A program made the translations under genes and the position numbers. Below the pieces are notes generated by a model, which made no database searches, was not told the origin of the DNA, and saw nothing but the letters and a program-made list of their open reading frames with translations. Of a stretch of DNA of 64,000 bases, positions 25,135 to 31,794 are shown in pieces. Source of the stretch: Streptomyces sp. LX-29 (GTDB lineage: Bacteria > Actinomycetota > Actinomycetes > Streptomycetales > Streptomycetaceae); the NCBI RefSeq assembly GCF_029541745.1, contig NZ_CP089746.1, forward strand, positions 7,635,559 to 7,699,558, read 5' to 3'. Each line of letters opens with the position of its first letter. Position 1 is the stretch's first letter.

Positions 25135-25865
25135 GCCCGCACCTCCCGATGGCGGGCCCCGCGCGGGTCGAGCACGTCCCTGATCAGACGCAGCTCCTCA
25201 GGCGTGGGCTCGCGGGTGTACGGGACCTCGTCGGGCACCGCCAGCGGGAATCCCGTCGCCTCCCGCACCTGGTCGACGCCGACGCCGGGGTGCAGCGAGC
25301 GCAGCCGCATGGTGCGGTCGGGGGTCTCGAAGTCGAGCACGGCGAGGTCGGTGACGACGCGATGGATGTGGTGGTAGCGGGTGGCCGAGGGGCCGGCGGC
25401 GGCCGCGCGGTCGTACCCCACGCCGCAGACCATGTCGACCCGCTCGACGAAGACCCGGCGGGTGTGCCGGGGGATCCAGTAACTGGTCGGGTGGTTGAGG
25501 GTGTTGACCGGGGCACCGCGCACGCCCAGCAACTGCCGCAGGGGCTGCTTCCAGTCGCCGATGCAGGAGATGTTCTGGTTGCCGTGCCGATCGAGCTGGG
25601 CGGCGCCCATCATCACGTGCCGTCGGCCGCCGGTGACCAGCGCCAGATGCCGCCGGTACGGCAGCCAACCCTCCACGACGCCCGGCTCGGCGCCCACGAG
25701 CATCGCCTCACCGTCGGTGAGCAGCAGGCCGGGCGAGAAGGTGGCCTTGGCCAGCCGGGCGCCGATGCCGGGCACCGTGCCCATCGGGCTGGCGAGGATC
25801 TCGCCCGCCCCCCGCCACACCTCGGCGCAGGCGACCACGCAGTACTCGGCGCGGGTGGCGGTCAC
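25131..25865 (-). CDS. ipdB: IpdB, beta subunit of the COCHEA-CoA hydrolase
   Basis: 244 residues, class I CoA-transferase fold with a hydrolase role. IpdAB opens the last carbocyclic ring by a retro-Claisen type reaction (known for Mycobacterium/Rhodococcus). Motifs: EILASPMGTVPGIGARLAKAT, GAAQLDRHGNQNISCIGDW, NHPTSYWIPRHT, RVDMVCGVGYDRA and LHPGVGVDQVREATGF. Starts with a GTG that overlaps the ipdA stop. No insertion is seen in this subunit, unlike IpdA, and its length equals that of the mycobacterial protein. Confidence 0.87.
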   Translation of the reverse strand: MTATRAEYCVVACAEVWRGAGEILASPMGTVPGIGARLAKATFSPGLLLTDGEAMLVGAEPGVVEGWLPYRRHLALVTGGRRHVMMGAAQLDRHGNQNISCIGDWKQPLRQLLGVRGAPVNTLNHPTSYWIPRHTRRVFVERVDMVCGVGYDRAAAAGPSATRYHHIHRVVTDLAVLDFETPDRTMRLRSLHPGVGVDQVREATGFPLAVPDEVPYTREPTPEELRLIRDVLDPRGARHREVRA

Positions 25866-27118
25866 GCGTCCTCCTCGGTGAAGGCCGCCACGGCGGCCTG
25901 GTAGTCGTCCTCGGTCCCGGACAGGAACCGCGCGGTGAACTCCCGCCAGGCGGCGGGGTCGGCGGCCGCCACGGCGTACGCGCGCTGGAACGCCTCGTCG
26001 CGGCCGTAGTCCGGGGCGCAGGAGGTGAAATGCGCGCCACGGGGGGCTTCGATGACGCCGGTGACCGCGTCGCGACGCAGGAGCAGCGTCTGCGGTACGC
26101 CCGCTCCGCGCGGGGCGGTGTCGCCCGCACCGCCTCCCAGCCTGGGTCGGCCTTCACCCGAACCGCCGCCCGGAACGCCCCCCGCGCGTGCCGTGCCGTC
26201 GCCCGCACCGCGTGAACCGCGACTCGCGCGGGCCGTGCCGTTGTCCGCACCGCGTGAACCGCGACTCGCGCGGGCCGTGCCGTTGTCCGCATCGCCTGAA
26301 TCGCCGCTCGCGCGGACCGTGCCGGCTCCCGCGCGGTCGCCGGCGGGCCGCTCCGCGCCCAGCAGGTCCGCGCTGGCCACCACGCGCTCACACGACACGT
26401 ACGCCTCCGTCGCCGCCTCGCAGAACAGGTCGTCGAAGTACGGATCGGGGCCGAGGTACTGGCCGTTGCCCTGCGCGTCCGCGCGGTTGAGATGCACCAG
26501 CGCGGCGTCCAGCCGCAGCGCCGGCACGGCGGCCAACTCCTCCCCGTCCCCGTAGGGCGATCTGACGGTGCGCAGACCGGGGTTGACCGTCATCACGTCC
26601 GAGCCGAGCCCGGCCCGCACCGGCATGAAGGGCACGCGGTGCACGGCGGCGGTCAGCCCCCACATCACCATCGCCTCGTCCAGCTCGGTCAGTTCGAGGT
26701 CGCCCCGCTGCCGTGCCGCGCGGAAGTGGGGTTCCAGGGGGATCGAGTCGAGCGTGGCGAAGGCCGTGACGAGCCTGCGGATCCGGCCGGCGGCGGCCAG
26801 CAGACCGACGTCCGGGCCTCCGTAGGAGACGACCGTCAGATCGGTGACGTTCGAACGCAGCAGGGCGCGCACGAGCGCCATCGGCTTGCGCCGCGCACCC
26901 CAGCCGCCGATGCCGACGGTCATGCCGCTGGAGAGTCGTCCGACGGCCTCGTCGGCGGTCATGGTCTTGTCCGCGCGTACGGCACCCGCGGCCGTGCCCG
27001 TGCCTGCACCCGCACCCGTGCCCGCGTGTGCGTCCGCGTCGGCGGCGGGCGGCTCCGTGGCGTCCGCGACGGTGGCGCCCGTGCCCCCGACCTCCGGGGG
27101 TGTGTCGTTCCCGGTCAT
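25862..27118 (-). CDS. ipdA: IpdA, alpha subunit of the COCHEA-CoA hydrolase, with N-terminal extension and repeat insertion
   Basis: 418 residues, against about 290 for mycobacterial IpdA. Conserved parts: SGMTVGIGGWGARRKPMALV, VVSYGGPDVGLLAAAGRI, LNRADAQGNGQYLGPDPYFD, LFCEAATEAYVSCERVV and then VIEAPRGAHFTSCAPDYGRD. Two additions are obvious. Residues 1-50 are Gly/Ala/Thr-rich (HAGTGAGAGTGTAAGAV). Residues about 256-341 split the core between the VSCERVV helix and QTLLLRRDAVTGV, and contain three 14-residue repeats (TARASRGSRGADNG). The reading frame is kept, so the enzyme may still work with the loop looped out. ATGA overlap with echA20. Confidence 0.87.
   Translation of the reverse strand: MTGNDTPPEVGGTGATVADATEPPAADADAHAGTGAGAGTGTAAGAVRADKTMTADEAVGRLSSGMTVGIGGWGARRKPMALVRALLRSNVTDLTVVSYGGPDVGLLAAAGRIRRLVTAFATLDSIPLEPHFRAARQRGDLELTELDEAMVMWGLTAAVHRVPFMPVRAGLGSDVMTVNPGLRTVRSPYGDGEELAAVPALRLDAALVHLNRADAQGNGQYLGPDPYFDDLFCEAATEAYVSCERVVASADLLGAERPAGDRAGAGTVRASGDSGDADNGTARASRGSRGADNGTARASRGSRGAGDGTARAGGVPGGGSGEGRPRLGGGAGDTAPRGAGVPQTLLLRRDAVTGVIEAPRGAHFTSCAPDYGRDEAFQRAYAVAAADPAAWREFTARFLSGTEDDYQAAVAAFTEEDA
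26183..26320. repeat. 42-bp coding tandem repeat in ipdA, about three copies
   Basis: Units of 42 bp (CGCGGGCCGTGCCGTTGTCC recurs) encode the 14-residue T-A/V-R-A-S-x-x-S/R-G-A/D-D-N-G pattern. Same unit length as the repeat in the FadE32-like gene, but unrelated sequence. Confidence 0.8.
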
Positions 27119-27876
27119 GGCCGTCGCTCCCGGTCGTCGAAGGCGTCACGGACCCGCTGGGCGACGCCGTCGAGCGCCGCTTCGAAGGTGAAGCCCTGTT
27201 CGTAGCGGTAGCTGCGCCGCACGTCGACGGCGTCCAGGCCCTCGATGCCGTTGATGGCCGCCTTGGCGAGCCGCAGCAGCGTGCCGTCCTTGGCGGCGAT
27301 CTCGCGGGCGAGCGCCAGGGCTGTCCGGTCCAGATCCGCGCGGGGCACCACCGACCACACCGAGCCGTGCCGGTGCAGCTCGTCCGCGGTGGCGGTGCGC
27401 GAGGTGTAGTACAGCGCGCGCATCAGGTGGCGGGGGACCAGGCGAGCCAGGTGTGTGGCGGCGCCGAGCGCGCCGCGGTCCAGCTCGGGCAGCCCGAAGA
27501 CCGCGTCCTCGCTGGCCACGATCGCGTCCGCGTTGCCCACCAGGCCGATGCCGCCGCCCAGGCAGTAGCCGTGCACGGCGGCGACGACCGGCACCTCGCA
27601 GTCGTAGACGGCGGCGAAGGCGGCGGCGCAGCCCCGGTTGGCCCCGAGCAGCGCCGCGTGACCGGCCGCGCGCCGTAACTCCTTGATGTCGACACCGGCG
27701 TTGAAACCCCGGCCGGCGGCGGTCAGCAGGACGCAGCGGTTCCCGGGATCCGCGCCCGCGCGGCGGACGGCGTCGGCCAGGTCGTACCAGCCCCGCACGG
27801 GAAGGGCGTTGACGGGGGGATAGTCCACGGCGACCACGGCGACGCCCGGTTCGGGAACGGTGGTGGAGACACCCAT
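27115..27876 (-). CDS. echA20: EchA20-like crotonase (HIEC-CoA ring hydrolase), TTA codon
   Basis: 253 residues. It matches Mycobacterium EchA20 (Rv3550): VDYPPVNALPVRGWYDLADAV, GRGFNAGVDIKEL, ANRGCAAAFAAVYDCEVPVV, GGGIGLVGNADAIVASEDAVF, GALGAATHLARLVPRHLMR and YRYEQGFTFEAAL. EchA20 hydrolyses the first remaining ring of the indane CoA ester. First gene of the four-gene operon, with ATGA overlap to ipdA. Leu67 is encoded by TTA (minus strand 27678-27676), so translation should need the bldA tRNA. A KstR2-like operator lies 22 bp upstream of the start. Confidence 0.88.
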   Translation of the reverse strand: MGVSTTVPEPGVAVVAVDYPPVNALPVRGWYDLADAVRRAGADPGNRCVLLTAAGRGFNAGVDIKELRRAAGHAALLGANRGCAAAFAAVYDCEVPVVAAVHGYCLGGGIGLVGNADAIVASEDAVFGLPELDRGALGAATHLARLVPRHLMRALYYTSRTATADELHRHGSVWSVVPRADLDRTALALAREIAAKDGTLLRLAKAAINGIEGLDAVDVRRSYRYEQGFTFEAALDGVAQRVRDAFDDRERRP

Positions 27877-27897
27877 GAGCAGATCCGCTACCTTTCC

Positions 27898-27911
27898 ACC
27901 AAACGTTTGTT
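27898..27911. promoter_or_regulatory. KstR2-like operator, site 2 (echA20 / SDR promoter)
   Basis: ACCAAACGTTTGTT, with a perfect CAAACGTTTG core, fits AnCAAGnnCTTGnT with two symmetric changes. It lies between the divergent starts (27876 and 27956) and shares ACCAAAC-nn-TTGTTAGG with site 1. Confidence 0.75.
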
Positions 27912-27955
27912 AGGTGCGAAGGTAGCAGCGGATCGCGCGCCGCGGGAGGTGCCCC

Positions 27956-28735
27956 TTGGCCGTCACCATCGACCTCTCCGGCCGCGTCGCGCTGGTCACC
28001 GGGGGCACCCGCGGCGTCGGCGCGGGCATCGCCCGCGCCCTGCTCGCCGCGGGCGCGGAGGTGGTGGTCTGCGCGCGCCGACCGCCCGACCACCCCGTCG
28101 CTACGGACGGCCGCACCGCCCGCTTCCTCCCCGCCGACCTGCGCGACCCGGCCGCGGCGGAGGCGCTCTTCGCGCGGCTCGGGAAGGACTACGGACGGCT
28201 GGACACCCTGGTCAACAACGCCGGCGGCACCCCCTATCGGCTGCTCGCGGACGCCACCGCGGGCCATGTCGTCCGTGTCGTCGAGCTCAATCTCCTCGTA
28301 CCGCTGACCGCCTCGCTCGCCGCCTACGCGCAGATGCGGGAGCAGCGCGGCGGCGGGAGCATCGTGATGATCGGCAGCGTCAGCGGCAGCCGGCCCTCGC
28401 CCGGCAGCGCGGCGTACGGGGCGGCCAAGGCGGGGCTGGAGAGCCTTGCCCGGTCCATGGCCGCGGAGTGGGCGCCGACCGTGCGCGTCAACACCGTCGT
28501 CCTCGGCATGGTCCGCACCGAACGGACCGCGATGCACTACGGGGACGAACAGGGGGTCGCCGCGGTCGGCCGCACGGTGCCGATGGGCCGCCTAGCGGAG
28601 CCCGCCGAGGCCGGCGACGCCTGCGTCTTCCTCGCCTCCGACCTGGCCGCGTACATCAGCGGGGCGAGTCTGCACGTCCACGGCGGCGGTGAGCGCCCGG
28701 CGTTCCTCGCCGCCGCCAACGCACCCACGACCTGA
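27956..28735 (+). CDS. short-chain dehydrogenase of the HIP cluster (Rv3549c-like)
   Basis: 259 residues from a TTG at 27956, supported by GGGAGG 7 nt upstream. NAD(P) motif TGGTRGVGAGIARALL, NNAGGTPYRLLADAT, catalytic Ser in GSVSGSRPSPGS, YxxxK in YGAAKAGLESLARS, and a C-terminal ASDLAAYISGASLHVHGGGE. Its place opposite echA20, followed by a second SDR, mirrors the mycobacterial Rv3548c/Rv3549c pair in the KstR2 regulon, though the exact substrate is not established. Control by the shared KstR2-like site is inferred. Confidence 0.82.
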   Translation: MAVTIDLSGRVALVTGGTRGVGAGIARALLAAGAEVVVCARRPPDHPVATDGRTARFLPADLRDPAAAEALFARLGKDYGRLDTLVNNAGGTPYRLLADATAGHVVRVVELNLLVPLTASLAAYAQMREQRGGGSIVMIGSVSGSRPSPGSAAYGAAKAGLESLARSMAAEWAPTVRVNTVVLGMVRTERTAMHYGDEQGVAAVGRTVPMGRLAEPAEAGDACVFLASDLAAYISGASLHVHGGGERPAFLAAANAPTT

Positions 28736-28765
28736 ACGAGGAGCCGTGATGACACGAGAGGAACC

Positions 28766-29683
28766 GTGGTGAACGGAGTCTGCGCGGGGCGCGTCGTCGC
28801 CGTCACCGGCGCGGGTCGCGGGCTGGGCCGCGCCCACGCGCTCGCCTTCGCCGCCGAGGGGGCGCGCGTCGTCGTCAACGACCTGGGTGTGCGTCCGGAC
28901 GGGGAAGGGGGCTCCGCCGACCCGGCCCAGCGGGTGGTCGAGGAGATCAGGGCGGGCGGCGGCCAGGCCGTCGCGCACGCCGGCGACATCGCCACGGTGG
29001 ACGGCGCGGACTCCCTGGTCGCCACCGCGCTCGACGCCTTCGGCGGGCTGGACACCCTGGTCAACAACGCGGGGTTCGTCCGGGACCGGATGCTGGTCAA
29101 CCTCGACCAGGCCGACTGGGAGGCCGTGTTGCGCGTCCATCTCACCGGGCACTTCCTGCCGCTCCGGAGCGCCGCGGCGCACTGGCGAACCGAGGCCAAG
29201 GCGGGGCGGCAGCCCGTCGCCCGGGTCGTCAACACCGCTTCGGGAGCGGGGCTGGCGGGCAGCGTGGGGCAGAGCGGCTACTCCGCCGCCAAGGCCGGGA
29301 TCGTCGGCCTCACCCTCGTCGCGGCGGCCGAGCTGGGCCGGTACGGGGTCCAGGTCAACGCCGTCGCCCCGGCTGCCCGCACCCGGATGACCGAGCACGT
29401 CTTCGCGGAGACGATGGCCGCGCCCGCCGACCCGACCGCCTTCGACGCGATGGCTCCGGGGAACGTCTCCCCTCTGGTGGTGTGGCTGGGCTCAGCCGCC
29501 TGTGCCGGCGTCACCGGCCGGGTCTTCGCGGCGGAGGCCGGGCGGATCACCGTGATGGAGGGTTGGCGCCCAGGCCCCACCGTCGACAAGGGAGCCCGCT
29601 GGACCCCGGCCGAGGCCGGCGCCGCCGCCACCCGACTGCTCGCCTCCGCCGAGCCGCCCCAGCCGGTCTACGGGGCGGAATGA
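28766..29683 (+). CDS. short-chain dehydrogenase of the HIP cluster (Rv3548c-like)
   Basis: 305 residues from the GTG at 28766 (28769 is equally possible; GAGAGGAA precedes). Motifs: TGAGRGLGRAHALAFA, VVNDLGVRPDGEGGSADPAQ, NNAGFVRDRMLVNLDQADWE, NTASGAGLAGSVGQSGYSAAKAG and VNAVAPAARTRMTEHVFAE. The V-x-N-D-L-G-x-x-x-D-G segment is typical of the larger hydroxyacyl-CoA/hydroxysteroid type SDRs. It lies 30 bp after the previous SDR and is probably co-transcribed. The last 60 residues are the usual extension with GRITVMEGWRPGP. Confidence 0.82.
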   Translation: MVNGVCAGRVVAVTGAGRGLGRAHALAFAAEGARVVVNDLGVRPDGEGGSADPAQRVVEEIRAGGGQAVAHAGDIATVDGADSLVATALDAFGGLDTLVNNAGFVRDRMLVNLDQADWEAVLRVHLTGHFLPLRSAAAHWRTEAKAGRQPVARVVNTASGAGLAGSVGQSGYSAAKAGIVGLTLVAAAELGRYGVQVNAVAPAARTRMTEHVFAETMAAPADPTAFDAMAPGNVSPLVVWLGSAACAGVTGRVFAAEAGRITVMEGWRPGPTVDKGARWTPAEAGAAATRLLASAEPPQPVYGAE

Positions 29684-29724
29684 CCCGAGTGGTTGAGCCC
29701 GTGGACTGCCCTCCCCGGCCCCGG

Positions 29725-29791
29725 GGTGGCTGAACCCCCACCCGATGGTGGCTGAACCCCACCCGAGGGTGGCTGAACCCCACGGTGGGGT
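29725..29791. repeat. 21/22-bp repeats ending in a hairpin
   Basis: GGTGGCTGAACCCC(C)ACCCGAK occurs 2.7 times (29725, 29747, 29768), then ACCCCACGGTGGGGT (29777-29791) can fold back. Together with the repeats at 30151 and a hydrolase remnant, this fills the 539-bp gene-free stretch 29684-30222. It could terminate the SDR transcript. Confidence 0.7.
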
Positions 29792-29967
29792 GTTGCCAAC
29801 ACCACCCCACGACAGGGGTCCAGGGCCATGGGCGGGAGCTCGCCGGCCCGGCACTCTGGATGCGCGGGGACTCGACCGCCACGCACACCCGGGGGGTACG
29901 GATGGACACACACGCCGCGGACCGCCGCGGACCGGTATCCGTGCCGTTGCGCGGACGGGGCAGGATG

Positions 29968-30135
29968 TCAGCGTGCGGACCTGGCCGGCTGATCGGCGGT
30001 CAGCCGGCCGCGGACGAAGTCGACGGCCTCGTCCATGGCCACGACGGCCGCCGGCAGGCCCGGCACCGCGAGCTGCCAACAGTGAGTGACGTCGGGCCAG
30101 GTGCGCAGCGCGGCCCCGCACACGGGGAAAGCGCC
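29968..30135 (-). pseudogene. C-terminal remnant of an alpha/beta-hydrolase-fold gene
   Basis: The minus strand encodes ALRTWPDVTHCWQLAVPGLP, then a helix AVVAMDEAVDFVRGRL, then a stop at 29968. This resembles the final strand, catalytic-His loop and last helix of hormone-sensitive-lipase-like esterases. Upstream the frame dissolves into Ser/Gly/Cys low-complexity DNA and the repeats at 30151, so the rest of the gene is gone. Only about 55 residues carry the likeness. Confidence 0.45.
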
Positions 30136-30150
30136 GGAGCCCGCGCCCCG

Positions 30151-30206
30151 GCACCCCGCACTCGCACTCCTGCACCCCGCACCCGCACCCCTTGCACCCC
30201 GCACCC
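30151..30206. repeat. 21/22-bp GC-rich repeats upstream of the FAD oxidase
   Basis: GCACCCCGCAYYCGCAC units at 30151 and 30172, and a partial one at 30194, ending 16 bp before the oxidase start. They probably lie in its promoter or leader. Confidence 0.7.
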
Positions 30207-30222
30207 CCGGAGGGCCCACGGC

Positions 30223-31560
30223 ATGATCACCGCACAGGACGTCGACGGAGCGCTGCGCACGGGAGCGCGCATACCGCCCTGGGCGGCCGAGGACTTCGGT
30301 CACACCGTCTCCCGGCCACCGCTGGCCGTGCTGACACCCGGTTCGATACGGGACGTCAGGGAGGTGCTGCTCGCCGCCGGGGCGCACGGCATCCCCGTCG
30401 CGGCGCGCGGCGGCGGGCACTCGCTGCACGGCCAGGGGCAGGCCGCCGGCGGGTATGTGATCGACATGCGGGGCCTCGACCGGGTGCTCCGGGTGACCGA
30501 GGACGCCGTGACGGTGGAGGCCGGGGCGCTCTGGTCCGAGGTGGTGGCGGCCACCCTGCCGCTCGGCCGGACCCCACCGGTGCTGACCGACTACCTCGGC
30601 ACCAGCGTCGGCGGCACCCTTTCGGTTGGCGGCATCGGCGGCATGAGCCACCAGCACGGTTTACAGACCGACGGGGTGCTGGCGCTGGACGTGGTGACCG
30701 GGGCGGGGGAGGAGGTGAGGTGCTCGCCGGAGCACCGCCCGGAGCTGTTCGACGCGGTGCGCGGCGGGCTCAGCCAGTGCGCCGTCATCGTCCGGGCCAC
30801 CCTGCGGTTGGTCCCGGCCCCGTCCCGGGTCCGCCGCCACCAGCTCCGCTACCCCCACCTGGCCCCCTTCCTGGCGGACCAACGTCGGCTGGCCCGCGAC
30901 CGCCGGTTCGACTACCTCGAAGGGCAACCGGAGGCTGCGGCGGACGGCGGGTGGCGCTTCATGCTGGAGGCCGTGGCGTACGACTCCGCGGGGCCGGCGG
31001 AGGACCGCCGACTGCTGGCGGACCTCGCCCACGAGCGCGGCACCGAGGAGGTGGAGGAGCTCGGCTACGGCGAGTTCCTGCACCGGATGGCGCCCGGAGA
31101 GGAACTGCTGCGCTCGACCGGGGAGTGGTTCCATCCGCACCCGTGGCTGAACCTCTTCCTTCCCGGGGACAGGGCCGAGGAGATCGTCACGGACACGCTC
31201 GCCGGGCTCAGCGGCGCGGATCTCGGCCCGTCCGGGCTGGCCCTGCTCTACCCGGTGCCCACCGCGCTGCTCCGCACGCCGCTGGTGCGCAGGCCGCCGG
31301 GGGAGCTGATGTACCTCTTCGCGCTGTTGCGCACCGCCCCGGACGGCGACCCGGAGACCCGGGACCGGCTGATCGCGGCCAACCGCGCGGTCTACGAGCT
31401 GGCGCGGGCGCGCGGCGCGGTGGCCTACCCGGTCAACAACCTGCCGATGTCCGCGGCCGACTGGCGGACCCACTTCGGGGCCGCCTGGGAGGAGTTGACA
31501 CAGGCGAAGCGGCGCTACGATCCGCGGTCCGTCCTGACCCCGGGGCACGGGCTGTGCTGA
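30223..31560 (+). CDS. FAD-binding (PCMH-type) oxidoreductase, TTA codon
   Basis: 445 residues from the ATG at 30223, preceded by GGAGGG. Residues about 30-210 form the FAD-binding domain (PVAARGGGHSLHGQGQAAGG, VTVEAGALWSEVV, YLGTSVGGTLSVGGIGGMSH); the His in GGGHS is the usual site of covalent FAD attachment. The C-terminal half matches cytokinin-oxidase/BBE-like substrate domains (YPVNNLPMSAADW, RRYDPRSVLTPGHGLC). No signal peptide. Codon 147 (30661-30663) is TTA, so bldA dependence is expected. Adjacent to the HIP genes; a link to steroid use is possible but unproven. Confidence 0.8.
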   Translation: MITAQDVDGALRTGARIPPWAAEDFGHTVSRPPLAVLTPGSIRDVREVLLAAGAHGIPVAARGGGHSLHGQGQAAGGYVIDMRGLDRVLRVTEDAVTVEAGALWSEVVAATLPLGRTPPVLTDYLGTSVGGTLSVGGIGGMSHQHGLQTDGVLALDVVTGAGEEVRCSPEHRPELFDAVRGGLSQCAVIVRATLRLVPAPSRVRRHQLRYPHLAPFLADQRRLARDRRFDYLEGQPEAAADGGWRFMLEAVAYDSAGPAEDRRLLADLAHERGTEEVEELGYGEFLHRMAPGEELLRSTGEWFHPHPWLNLFLPGDRAEEIVTDTLAGLSGADLGPSGLALLYPVPTALLRTPLVRRPPGELMYLFALLRTAPDGDPETRDRLIAANRAVYELARARGAVAYPVNNLPMSAADWRTHFGAAWEELTQAKRRYDPRSVLTPGHGLC

Positions 31561-31634
31561 ACACCCGGGCCGCCGGGGAGGGTTGGGCCGTGCGGTGCGC
31601 CGACGTCTCCCCACCGCCGCGGGGACGCGGGACA

Positions 31635-31742
31635 GGTGCCTCGTGGCGCAGGTGCCTCGCAGCGCAGGCGCCTCGTGGCGCACGTACCTCGCGGCGCAGG
31701 TGCTCGCATTCAGGTGCCTCGCGGCGCACGTGCCTGGTGGCC
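31635..31742. repeat. 16-bp intergenic minisatellite, about 6.5 copies
   Basis: Units of GGTGCCTCGYGGCGCA at 31635, 31651, 31667, 31683, 31713 and 31729, with a shortened 14-bp unit at 31699. They fill most of the gap between the convergent FAD oxidase and the Rpf-type gene. Same unit length as the 16685 array, different sequence. Confidence 0.85.
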
Positions 31743-31794
31743 CCATCGCCGGCCATACCGCGCCCGGCGATGGGGGCCGCTGCCGCCGGCCGGC

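Noticed and set aside
16685..31742. Tandem arrays as possible CRISPR
   Set aside because: Units are directly adjacent with no unique spacers and there are no cas genes.
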